A DNA stretch of 64,000 bases from Thermopolyspora sp044507605 (GTDB taxonomy: Bacteria > Actinomycetota > Actinomycetes > Streptosporangiales > Streptosporangiaceae): NCBI GenBank assembly GCA_044507605.1, contig JBIQJI010000012.1:1-64000 (forward strand). The letters run 5' to 3'. Of this stretch, positions 56,485 through 64,000 are shown one piece after another (position 1 is the first letter of the stretch; the number at the start of each line of letters is the position of its first letter). The translations under genes were made by a program, and so were the position numbers. Below the pieces are notes generated by a model. That model saw only the letters and a program-made list of their open reading frames with translations, searched no databases and was not told the origin of the DNA.

Positions 56485-58002
56485 ATGCCCGACGCCTCGC
56501 CCCTGGAGCCCGCAGACCCCGCCCGGCTCGGCGCCTACCGGCTCACGGGCCGCATCGGATCGGGCGGGCAGGGCGTCGTCTACCTCGGCGTGGCCCCCAA
56601 CGGCGCGCCCGTGGCGGTCAAGCTGTTCCACGCCGTGCTCGACGACGACCCGGCGGTGCGGGCGGCGTTCGACCGCGAGCTCGCGGTCGCCAAGCAGGTC
56701 GCCCGGTTCTGCACCGCCCAGCTGCTCGACTCCGGCATCGCGCACGGCCGGCCGTACCTGGTGAGCGAGTACGTCCCCGGCCCGTCGCTGCACAAGGTGG
56801 TGACGACCGAGGGGCCGCGCGCGGGCAGCGCGCTGGAGCGGCTCGCCATCGGCACGGCCACCGCGCTGGTGGCCCTGCACGATGCCGGCATCGTGCACCG
56901 CGACCTCAAGCCGCACAACGTGCTGATGGGCCCCGACGGGCCGCGTGTCATCGACTTCGGGGTGGCCCGCGCGGTGGCCGGGGCCGGCACGCTGACCAGC
57001 CAGGTCGTCGGCACCCCCGCCTACATGGCGCCCGAGCAGCTCGCCGGCGCCGAGCTCGGCCTCGCGGTCGACGTGTTCGCCTGGGCGGCCACGGTGGCCT
57101 TCGCCGCCACGGGGCGCGCGCCGTTCGGGGTCGACGCCATCCCCGCGATCATCAACCGCATCCTGCACTCCCCGCCCGACCTCGACGGCATCGAACCGCC
57201 GCTGCGCGACCTGCTCATCGCCTGCCTGGCCAAGGATCCGGCGCGGCGGCCGTCGGCGCAGCGCATCCTCGACCACCTGGTGCGCGGCGTGCCCGTGCCG
57301 CCGCCCGGCACCCCGGCCGAGGAGGTGACCGCTCCCGGCCCGATCGAGGGCAGGCCGCGCCGCACCCGCCGGGCCAGGGGCGTGCGCGCCGGCCTCGCCG
57401 TCGCGGCGGCCCTGCTCGGCATCGCCGCCGCGGGCTCGACCCTGATGCGGGCCGACGACAGCCGGCCGACCGGTTCGGTCGCCGCCCTGGCCTCGACGGC
57501 CCCGGCCGCCGGGCGGCCGCCCGCGGTGACGCCCGCCCCCGCCGCCACCCGCAGCAGACCGGCGGCGCACCGGTCGCCCGGCACGCGGCGCGTCAGGTCG
57601 CCCAAGCCCTCCCCCCACCGGACTCGCGCGCGGCAGCCCCGGCGCACTCCGGCCGCCTCACCGGCGCCGTCGCGGAGCAGGCGGCCCTCGGCGAGCCCCC
57701 GGCCGACCGGCGAACCGCCGCGCCGCTCCCCCACGCCCACCCCGAAACCGAAGCCCACGCCCTCCAGGCTCGTCGAGCTGGGCCCGGGACACTTCACCGC
57801 CTACTGCGAGTCACTCGGCTGGGAGTGGGTGGAGTACCGCGAGAGCCCCCGGCCGGGCGCCTACTGCGTCAGGCACAAGAACAACGAGTCGATGTACCTG
57901 ACCCAGGCGCAGCTCGACGCCGGCTGCCGGTGGCGGTTCGACGACCCCGCCGCCTTCCAGCGGTTCAAGGGCAAGTCGAACTACTGCTACGCCTACCGCT
58001 GA
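56485..58002 (+). CDS. Membrane Ser/Thr protein kinase with C-terminal cysteine-containing domain
   Basis: A 505-residue kinase. Gly loop IGSGGQGVVY, Lys46 in VAVKLF, catalytic HRDLKPHN near residue 140, VIDFGVA, and APEQL end the catalytic set. A membrane helix lies near residues 295-315, followed by ~110 residues rich in Pro/Arg/Ser, then a ~75-residue extracellular domain (FTAYCESLGWEWVEYRES) with four cysteines. No PASTA domains. The ATG follows GGAG at a suitable distance. Divergent from ftsK; gene order between ftsK and rnj suggests an inserted module. Confidence 0.88.
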   Translation: MPDASPLEPADPARLGAYRLTGRIGSGGQGVVYLGVAPNGAPVAVKLFHAVLDDDPAVRAAFDRELAVAKQVARFCTAQLLDSGIAHGRPYLVSEYVPGPSLHKVVTTEGPRAGSALERLAIGTATALVALHDAGIVHRDLKPHNVLMGPDGPRVIDFGVARAVAGAGTLTSQVVGTPAYMAPEQLAGAELGLAVDVFAWAATVAFAATGRAPFGVDAIPAIINRILHSPPDLDGIEPPLRDLLIACLAKDPARRPSAQRILDHLVRGVPVPPPGTPAEEVTAPGPIEGRPRRTRRARGVRAGLAVAAALLGIAAAGSTLMRADDSRPTGSVAALASTAPAAGRPPAVTPAPAATRSRPAAHRSPGTRRVRSPKPSPHRTRARQPRRTPAASPAPSRSRRPSASPRPTGEPPRRSPTPTPKPKPTPSRLVELGPGHFTAYCESLGWEWVEYRESPRPGAYCVRHKNNESMYLTQAQLDAGCRWRFDDPAAFQRFKGKSNYCYAYR

Positions 58003-58251
58003 CCCGCCCCGCGCCTCCCCACTGCGCCTCCCCACTGCGTCGGCCCGCCGCGTCCCGGCCCGCCGAACGGCACCGCCGACCTGCGGTGCCGTCCTGCGCC
58101 GCCCACCGGCCGCGCCGCCGACCCGCCCCGCCGAGCAACGCCGCCGAGCCGCGCCGCCGAACCGGCTCGCCGAGCCGTCCCGCGCGGCCGCCGCGCCACG
58201 GTTCCGCCCCGCGGTCGCCGGCGCTCGCGACCTGCTGGGCTCGACAATGTG

Positions 58252-58265
58252 TGCAACCGTTTGCA
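58252..58265. promoter_or_regulatory. LacI/GalR-type operator
   Basis: TGCAACCGTTTGCA matches the LacI-family consensus TGCAAxCGxTTGCA with the CpG in the centre and one mismatch between half-sites. It lies 72 bp upstream of the dehydrogenase start and probably represses the four-gene operon. No LacI regulator is in the window. The gap 58003-58336 also contains GCCGCCGA-like degenerate repeats (about 58060-58200) and no gene that I can support. Confidence 0.7.
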
Positions 58266-58336
58266 ACACTAGGTCCCGACAGTCTCCGGCCGTCGTCACT
58301 TGGCGGCCCTTGTCCGCTTGCGATCGGAAGGCGAGG

Positions 58337-59242
58337 ATGACCGCGCTGCAGCCGGGGTCCCGGGTTCTGGTCACCGGCAGCGCGGGCCGTTTCGGCCGCA
58401 GCGTCGTCGATGTCCTGAGCGCCGCGGGCCACGAAGTGATCGGGATCGACGTCGTGCCCGGCTCCCCGCCGAGCTGCGCCCAGACGCTTCCCGCCGACCT
58501 CACCGACCTCGGTGAGGCGTTCGAGGTGATGACCCGCTACCGGCCGAGCGCCGTGGTCCACCTCGCGGCCATCGCCACGCCCTTCGCCCGCACCGACGCC
58601 CACACCTTCACCGTGAACACCCGCCTGGCGTTCAACGTGTGCGAGGCGGCGGCGGCCTTCGCGGTCGAGCGGCTGGTCGTGGCGAGCAGCCCCACCGTCA
58701 TCGGGTACGGCGCCCCCGGCGGCTGGGCGCCCAGCTACCTGCCCATCGACGAGGACCACCCCGTGGCGCCGTGGAACGCCTACAGCCTGTCCAAGCTGGT
58801 GGCCGAGCAGGTGATGGCGGCATTCGCCCGCGCCCACCCGGCCACGCGGCTGGCCGCCGTGCGCCCCTGCTTCGTCGTGGCCCCCGAGGAGTGGGCCGGC
58901 GCCCCCACCCAGTCCGGGCACACCATCGCCGAGCGGCTGAACCGGCCGGAGATCGCGGGGGTGTCGCTGTTCAACTACATCGACGCGCGCGACGCGGCCG
59001 AGATGGTGCTGGCGCTGCTCGACCGGCTGCCCGAGCTGCCGTCGGGCGAGATCTTCTTCGCCGGCGCCGAGGACGCGCTCGCCCGGGAGCCCCTCGCCGA
59101 GCTGCTGCCGCAGGTGATGCCGGGCACGGCCGGGCACGCGGCGGCGCTCACCGGCACCGCTCCGGCGTTCACGCCGGCCAAGGCGGGCCGCCTGCTCGGC
59201 TGGCACCCGAAACGCACCTGGCGTACCGAACTGGAGATGTGA
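58337..59242 (+). CDS. NAD-dependent epimerase/dehydratase family; likely uronate dehydrogenase
   Basis: A 301-residue short-chain-type oxidoreductase. Rossmann motif VTGSAGRFGRSVVDVLS, catalytic Ser region VVASSPTVIGYG and YSLSKLV (YxxxK). Adjacent to a KdgD-type enzyme and an enolase-superfamily dehydratase, it most likely oxidises glucuronate or galacturonate to the aldarolactone, as uronate dehydrogenases do; the alternative is a sugar-nucleotide epimerase. GGAAGG lies five bases before the ATG. Its stop overlaps the next start (TGATG). Confidence 0.75.
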   Translation: MTALQPGSRVLVTGSAGRFGRSVVDVLSAAGHEVIGIDVVPGSPPSCAQTLPADLTDLGEAFEVMTRYRPSAVVHLAAIATPFARTDAHTFTVNTRLAFNVCEAAAAFAVERLVVASSPTVIGYGAPGGWAPSYLPIDEDHPVAPWNAYSLSKLVAEQVMAAFARAHPATRLAAVRPCFVVAPEEWAGAPTQSGHTIAERLNRPEIAGVSLFNYIDARDAAEMVLALLDRLPELPSGEIFFAGAEDALAREPLAELLPQVMPGTAGHAAALTGTAPAFTPAKAGRLLGWHPKRTWRTELEM

Positions 59243-60138
59243 TGAACCTCAGTGGCGTGCTCTTCTTCCCGGTGACCCCGTTCGGGGCCGACGGCGGCCT
59301 GGCGCTCGACGTGTTCGCCGAGCATCTGCGCCGAGGGCTCGACCACGGCCCGGGCGGCGTGTTCGCCGCCTGCGGCACCGGCGAGTTCCCCTCCTTGTCC
59401 GAGCGCGAGCATGCGCAGGTCGTGGCGACCGCCGTGCGGGTCACCGCCGGGCGGGCGCCGGTCTTCGCCGGTGCGGGCGGCCCCCTCGGTGCGGCGCTGA
59501 GCCAGGCGAGGGCGGCCGCGGAGGCCGGCGCCGACGGTCTGCTGCTGATGCCGCCCTACCTCGCCCAGGGGCCGCGCCAGGGGCTCGTGGACTACGTGCG
59601 GGCGGTGGCGGGGGCCGGGCTGCCGGTCATCCTCTACCAGCGCGGGCAGGTCGTGCTCGACGCCGCCATGGCCGTCGAGCTGGCGCGGGTGCCGGGCGTG
59701 GTCGGCCTGAAGGACGGCGTGGGCGACATCGACCGGATCCAGCAGATCATCCTGGCGGTGCGCCGGGAGGTCGGCGACGGGTTCATGTTCTTCAACGGGC
59801 TGCCGACGGCCGAGCTGACCATGCCGGCGTACCGAGGGCTCGGCGTGCGGCTCTACTCGTCGGCGGTCTTCGCGTTCGCCCCCGAGATCGCCACGGCCTA
59901 CCTCCAGGGCGACGACCGGCTGCTCACCGAGTTCTACGCCCCGCTGGTGCGGCTGCGCTCGCAGGTGCCCGGCTACGCCGTGTCGCTGGTGAAGGCGGGC
60001 GTGCGGCTGCGCGGCCTGGACGCCGGGCCGGTGCGCCCGCCGCTGGCCGACGCCGCGCCCGAGCACGTGGCCGAGCTGGAGCGGCTGATCGAGGTGGGCC
60101 TCGGCCTGGTACGCGAGCGCGAGACGGTCGCCCGATGA
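59242..60138 (+). CDS. 5-dehydro-4-deoxyglucarate dehydratase-type (KdgD-like) aldolase-family enzyme
   Basis: A 298-residue DapA-superfamily protein. The Schiff-base lysine is Lys157 in VVGLKDGVGD and the catalytic Tyr is in ILYQRGQ near residue 132. The phrases GVLFFPVTPFGADGG and MPAYRGLGVRLYSSAVFAFA are those of 5-keto-4-deoxyglucarate dehydratases rather than DapA. It would convert 5-keto-4-deoxyglucarate to 2-oxoglutarate semialdehyde plus CO2. It shares an ATGA overlap with the next gene. Confidence 0.86.
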   Translation: MNLSGVLFFPVTPFGADGGLALDVFAEHLRRGLDHGPGGVFAACGTGEFPSLSEREHAQVVATAVRVTAGRAPVFAGAGGPLGAALSQARAAAEAGADGLLLMPPYLAQGPRQGLVDYVRAVAGAGLPVILYQRGQVVLDAAMAVELARVPGVVGLKDGVGDIDRIQQIILAVRREVGDGFMFFNGLPTAELTMPAYRGLGVRLYSSAVFAFAPEIATAYLQGDDRLLTEFYAPLVRLRSQVPGYAVSLVKAGVRLRGLDAGPVRPPLADAAPEHVAELERLIEVGLGLVRERETVAR

Positions 60139-61205
60139 CGACGGCGCGCATCACCGGTCTGCGCGCCCGCACCCGCCGGGTCGAGCTGACCAGGCCGTGG
60201 GACGTGCCGGCCAACCATGTGATCGTCTGCACGCTGGACCTCGACGACGGCGGCGTGGCCACGGGCTTCTCCTGGACTCCGCACGTCGGCGCGGAGGCCG
60301 TGCGGGCGCTGCTGGAGGGCGAGTGCCGCGCGGCGCTGGCCGGGCTCCCGGCCCACCCGGCCGCGGTGTGGGACACGCTGTGGCGGCACCTGCGCGAGGC
60401 CGGCGCGGGCGGGCTGACCACGATGGCGCTCGCCGCGATCGACATCGCCCTGTGGGACCTGCGGGCCCGGGCCGCCGGGCACGGCCTGGCCGACGAGATC
60501 GGCCGGCGCCGCGACACGGTGCCGGTCTACGGCAGCGGCGTCAACCGCGACTACCCGCTCGACGAGCTGGTGGAGCAGGCCCGCCGGTGGCGGGCCGCCG
60601 GGCACCGGGCCGTCAAGATCAAGGTGGGCCGGCCGGACCTGGCCGAGGACGTCGAACGGGTGGCGGCCGTGCGCGCGGCGATCGGGCCGGACATCGCGCT
60701 CATGATCGACGCCAACCAGCGCTGGGACCTGCCCCGGGCGCGCCGCGCGATCGCCGCGCTCGCGCCGTACGACCTGTTCTGGGTGGAGGAGCCGCTGCCC
60801 GCCGACGACATCACCGCACAGGCCCGGCTGCGGGCGAGCGTGGACGTGCCGATCGCCGTCGGCGAGAGCGCCTACACCGTCTACGACTTCCGCGACCTGC
60901 TGGTGGCCGGGGCGTGCGACATCGTGCAGCCGAACGTGGTGCGGGTGGGCGGCGTCACCCCGTTCCTGCGCATCGTGGAGCTGGCCCGCACGTTCGGCGT
61001 TCCGGCGTACCCGCACCTGCTGCCCGACATCTCGGGGCAGCTCGCGCTGACGCTGCCGCTGCCGGCCATGGTGGAGGAGGTGGAGGACTCCTCCTTCGCC
61101 GACCTCGGCGTCATCGCGCCGCCCTACCCGGTGCACGTCGAGCACGGCGTGCTGCGCGCGGGCGGCCACACCGGCCACGGGCTGCGGTTCGAGAGGGCCG
61201 GCTAG
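60135..61205 (+). CDS. Enolase-superfamily (mandelate racemase/muconate lactonizing) enzyme, sugar-acid dehydratase or cycloisomerase
   Basis: A 356-residue barrel enzyme. Catalytic Lys in AVKIKVGRP (residues 159-167), metal ligands Asp/Asn in LMIDANQRWD, FWVEEPLPADD and VGESAYT, and a C-terminal His region AYPHLLPDISG. This is the active-site set of the MR subgroup. In this operon, glucarate/galactarate dehydratase or aldarolactone cycloisomerase are the likely roles. It begins at an ATGA overlap with the KdgD-like gene. Confidence 0.85.
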   Translation: MTTARITGLRARTRRVELTRPWDVPANHVIVCTLDLDDGGVATGFSWTPHVGAEAVRALLEGECRAALAGLPAHPAAVWDTLWRHLREAGAGGLTTMALAAIDIALWDLRARAAGHGLADEIGRRRDTVPVYGSGVNRDYPLDELVEQARRWRAAGHRAVKIKVGRPDLAEDVERVAAVRAAIGPDIALMIDANQRWDLPRARRAIAALAPYDLFWVEEPLPADDITAQARLRASVDVPIAVGESAYTVYDFRDLLVAGACDIVQPNVVRVGGVTPFLRIVELARTFGVPAYPHLLPDISGQLALTLPLPAMVEEVEDSSFADLGVIAPPYPVHVEHGVLRAGGHTGHGLRFERAG

Positions 61206-61359
61206 GGCGCGCATCGAGACGCGCGCCTAGGAAGGCGCCGAGTGCGGTCGCGGATATCCGATCGTGACCGCCGCTCGCTCCTGCTGCCGCTAAGCTCTCC
61301 CGAGCCTGCCTTGGGCCCCGGGAAAGCCGGTGAGGGCGGGAGAGAGTGAGGGTAGGGAC

Positions 61360-62682
61360 ATGCGCCCGTTATGGTCCCGCCGATGGCCGGTGACGGCTCG
61401 CGTGGCCGTGGCCGTGGTGATGACCATGGTGATCGCCGGGTGCGGCTCGGATCCGGAGGTTCCGCGCCGCCAGATCACCGAGATCACGTTCTGGGACGAC
61501 AACGGCGGCCCGCGCACGCCCGTGTGGCGGCACATCATCGCCGAGTTCGAGAAGGCCGAGCCGAATATCAAGGTCACGTACGTCCCGGTGCCGATCGCGC
61601 AGGTGCAGCGGCGCTACGACCAGGCGATCGAGAGCGGCACCCTGCCCGATGTGGGGGGCGTGACGACGGCGTTGCTGGCCCACCTCGCCGCCCGCAAGGT
61701 GCTGGAGCCGCTCGACGACCGCATCGCGGGCAGCGCGCTCGACGGCCGGCTCAACGACCAGGTGCTCGGCCTGGTGCGGGGCGCCGCGCCCGACGGCAAG
61801 ATCTACGCCGTGCCGCTCTCGACGAACATCGGCGTGTTCTGGTACCGCTCCGACTGGTTCGACACGGCCGGGCTGCCGCCCCCGCGCACCTGGGACCAGT
61901 TCTTCACCGACGCGCGGCGCCTGACCGACGCCCGGCGCGACCGCTACGGTTTCACGATCCGCGGCGGCGCCGGGTCGATCGCCCAGATGCTCGAGGTCGT
62001 CTACGGCCAGTCGGGCATCTCCACGTTCTTCGACTCCGAGGGCCGCTCGACGCTGAACGACCCGAAGAACGTGGCCGCGCTGGAGAAGCTGGTCGCGCTG
62101 TACGGCAAGGCCACGCCCAAGAGCGACGTCACCAACGACTACCGGAAGATGGTCGCGCAGTTCGACTCCGGCCGCATCGCGATGATGCAGCACAACCTGG
62201 GGTCGTACACCGAGCACCAGAAGGCGCTGCGCGGCAAATTCGCGGCGATCGCGGTGCCCCTGCCCGCGCCGGGCGCCAAGCGCACGGTGGTGTCCAACCC
62301 CGTCACCGGCATCGGGGTCTTCGCCACGGGCGACAAGCAGGACGCCGCGTTCCGGTTCGCGGCGTTCGCGGCGTCGGAGGCCATGAACAGCTACTGGGCC
62401 GAGCAGACCGGTGTGATCCCGGCCAACAACGAGGTGGTGCGGGAGAAGTGGGTCCGGCGCACCCCGCACCTGTCGATGGCGCTGGACGTGCTGAACGACC
62501 CGGCCACGACGGTGGTGCAGCTGCCCTACTACCTGCCGGAGTTCAACACGATCACCAAGACGACCATGGAGCCGCTGTTCCAGAACGTCCTGCTCGGGGA
62601 CATGTCGGCCCAGGCCTTCCTGGACCGCGGCGCGGCGGCGTTCACCGAGGCGCAGGCGGCGTACAAGCGCCGCATCGGCTGA
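61360..62682 (+). CDS. Extracellular sugar-type solute-binding lipoprotein
   Basis: A 440-residue ABC substrate-binding protein (SBP_bac_1). The signal peptide ends in VIAGC, a lipobox. The fold markers include ITFWDDNGGPRTPVWRHIIA and the aromatic binding-site motifs of carbohydrate binders. The start ATG has GGTAGGG upstream; the longer frame start adds a charged leader. No permease or ATPase genes follow, so it must use a transporter from elsewhere. It lies at the end of the probable uronate operon, 154 nt after the enolase gene. Confidence 0.87.
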   Translation: MRPLWSRRWPVTARVAVAVVMTMVIAGCGSDPEVPRRQITEITFWDDNGGPRTPVWRHIIAEFEKAEPNIKVTYVPVPIAQVQRRYDQAIESGTLPDVGGVTTALLAHLAARKVLEPLDDRIAGSALDGRLNDQVLGLVRGAAPDGKIYAVPLSTNIGVFWYRSDWFDTAGLPPPRTWDQFFTDARRLTDARRDRYGFTIRGGAGSIAQMLEVVYGQSGISTFFDSEGRSTLNDPKNVAALEKLVALYGKATPKSDVTNDYRKMVAQFDSGRIAMMQHNLGSYTEHQKALRGKFAAIAVPLPAPGAKRTVVSNPVTGIGVFATGDKQDAAFRFAAFAASEAMNSYWAEQTGVIPANNEVVREKWVRRTPHLSMALDVLNDPATTVVQLPYYLPEFNTITKTTMEPLFQNVLLGDMSAQAFLDRGAAAFTEAQAAYKRRIG

Positions 62683-62695
62683 GCGCCGCCTGCCG

Positions 62696-62720
62696 GGGGC
62701 CGCGACGAGATCGCGGCCCC
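62696..62720. terminator. Strong hairpin between the convergent SBP gene and rnj
   Basis: A perfect 10-bp stem (GGGGCCGCGA at 62696-62705 and TCGCGGCCCC at 62711-62720) with a 5-nt loop, lying in the 69-nt space between the stop codons of the binding-protein gene and the convergent rnj gene. It is followed by TTGG only; GC-rich actinobacterial terminators often lack U-tracts. Confidence 0.75.
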
Positions 62721-62751
62721 TTGGTCTCGGGGTGCGGTGCCCGGGGTCGGG

Positions 62752-64000
62752 TCAGACCTCCACCACGACCGGGATGATCATGGGACGGCGGCGGAAGGAG
62801 TCGCTCACCCAGCGACCCACCGTGCGGCGGATCACGCGCCGGATCTGCTGGGTGTCGGCGACGCCGTCGGCGGCGGCCTCCTGCAGTGCCCGCTCGATCT
62901 GCGGGATCACCTCGTCGAAGGCCTCGACGTCGATGCCGGAGCCGCGGGCGTGGATCTCGGGGCCGCCGGTCAGTTTGCCGGAGGTGGAGTCGACGACCAC
63001 CACGACCGAGATGAAGCCTTCGTCGCCGAGGATGCGGCGGTCCTTCAGCGCGATGTCGGTGATGCCGCCGACGGAGGTGCCGTCGACGTAGACGTAGCCG
63101 CAGGACACGGCACCGCTGATGCGGGCGTGGCCGTCGATGAGGTCGACGACGACGCCGTCTTCGGCGATGACGATGTTGTCTTCGGGCACCCCGGTGAGGG
63201 CGGCGAGCCGGGCGTGCGCCCGCAGGTGCCTCCACTCGCCGTGGATCGGCATGAAGTTGGACGGCCGGGTCATGTTGAGGACGTACAGCAGCTCGCCGGC
63301 GGCGGCGTGCCCGGAGACGTGGACCAGCGCGTTGCCCTTGTGCACTACTTTGGCGCCCCAGCGCGACAGCCCGTTGATGACCTTGTTGACGGCGGTCTCG
63401 TTGCCGGGCACCAGCGAGGAGGCGAGCAGCACGGTGTCGCCTCGCGCCACCCTGATCGGGTGATCGCGGTTGGCCATGCGCGAGAGGGCGGCCATCGGCT
63501 CGCCCTGCGAACCCGTGCAGATCAGCACGACGTCCTCGGGCGGCCACTCCTCGATCTCGCGGGCGTCGAGCATGAGCCCGTCGGGCACGCGGAGGTAGCC
63601 GAGGTCGCGGGCGACGCCCATGTTGCGCACCATGGACCGGCCGATGAGCGCGACCTTGCGGCCGTGGGCCTCGGCGGCGTCGAGCACCTGTTGCACACGG
63701 TGCACGTGCGAGGCGAAGCAGGCGACGATGATGCGTTTGTCCGCGGAGCGGAACACGTCGTCGATCACCGGGGTGATGTCGCGCTCGCTGGTGACGAACC
63801 CCGGCACCTCCGAGTTGGTGGAGTCGGACATCAGCAGGTCGACGCCCTCGGCGCCGAGCCGCGCGAACCCCGCGAGGTCGGTGAGCCGGCCGTCCATCGG
63901 CAGCTGGTCCATCTTGAAGTCGCCGGTGTGCAGCACGATGCCGGCCGGGGTGCGGATCGCGACGGCGAGCGCGTCGGGGATCGAGTGGTTGACGGCGAAG
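62752..64000 (-). CDS. rnj: Ribonuclease J (C-terminal part; start beyond the window)
   Basis: About 415 residues, cut by the window edge. The beta-CASP segment CTGSQGEPMAALSRMANRDH and the PIHGEWRHLRAHARLA motif are typical of RNase J, a 5'-3' exo/endoribonuclease. Upstream of LHTGDFKMD the frame continues to 63999 (FAVNHSIPDALAVAIRT). The metal-binding N-terminal HxHxDH motif lies outside the window. In many actinomycetes rnj is followed directly by ftsK; here six kilobases intervene. Confidence 0.93.
   Translation of the reverse strand, partial: FAVNHSIPDALAVAIRTPAGIVLHTGDFKMDQLPMDGRLTDLAGFARLGAEGVDLLMSDSTNSEVPGFVTSERDITPVIDDVFRSADKRIIVACFASHVHRVQQVLDAAEAHGRKVALIGRSMVRNMGVARDLGYLRVPDGLMLDAREIEEWPPEDVVLICTGSQGEPMAALSRMANRDHPIRVARGDTVLLASSLVPGNETAVNKVINGLSRWGAKVVHKGNALVHVSGHAAAGELLYVLNMTRPSNFMPIHGEWRHLRAHARLAALTGVPEDNIVIAEDGVVVDLIDGHARISGAVSCGYVYVDGTSVGGITDIALKDRRILGDEGFISVVVVVDSTSGKLTGGPEIHARGSGIDVEAFDEVIPQIERALQEAAADGVADTQQIRRVIRRTVGRWVSDSFRRRPMIIPVVVEV

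Overview
The window is a 64 kb piece of a high-GC Gram-positive chromosome. Gene content points to an actinomycete, probably Streptosporangiales (inference from gene order and codon usage, not from a marker gene). Supporting signs are the linked housekeeping block recA, recX, rny, miaB, miaA, dapF, rimO, pgsA, cinA, clgR and ftsK, a DUF3046 gene, a BldD/RodZ-type HTH protein, Lhr helicase, WXG100-like genes, GTG/TTG starts and many 1-4 nt start/stop overlaps.

Layout. 0-5.2 kb: an ABC-2 drug-type exporter pair (minus strand), a LuxR-type two-component system (plus), and a divergent AraC regulator/VOC protein pair. 5.2-17.5 kb: accessory region of poorly characterised genes: a 659-residue unknown protein, a convergent lipoprotein, a WXG100-like protein, a TPR-type XRE regulator, a Pro-rich membrane protein, an NmrA-like reductase, an RsbW-like anti-sigma ATPase, a degenerate PAP2 protein, a truncated paralogue of the 659-residue protein, a CorA-like membrane protein and an alkyltransferase. 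17.5-22.9 kb: a glycine-betaine/choline-type operon (cupin, ATPase, double permease, choline dehydrogenase).

23-39 kb: conserved core with a TPR-like protein, dapF, miaA, a second alkyltransferase, a Pro/Gly-rich membrane protein, miaB, the glutamate uptake operon gluABCD, rny, recX and recA. A LexA-type SOS box lies upstream of recA, and the recX-recA spacer is filled with short tandem repeats. 39.5-48.8 kb: a VOC protein, lhr interrupted by a 10-N assembly gap, a VanX-like dipeptidase, two tandem ROK regulators and an Rrf2 regulator without cysteines.

49-56.3 kb: clgR, an in-frame pgsA-cinA fusion, rimO, a RodZ-like protein and ftsK. 56.4-62.7 kb: an insertion between ftsK and rnj with a Ser/Thr kinase and a probable uronate/aldarate oxidation operon (dehydrogenase, KdgD-type dehydratase, enolase-superfamily dehydratase, solute-binding lipoprotein) behind a LacI-type operator. 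The window ends inside rnj (RNase J).

The observations most worth checking are (i) the chimeric sequence next to the gap in lhr, where removing the Ns and a 138-nt foreign fragment restores one continuous reading frame, (ii) the pgsA-cinA fusion with an internal start, and (iii) the duplicated unknown family at 5.5 and 14.5 kb with its small secreted-type neighbours. No rRNA, tRNA, CRISPR array, transposase or integrase was recognised.
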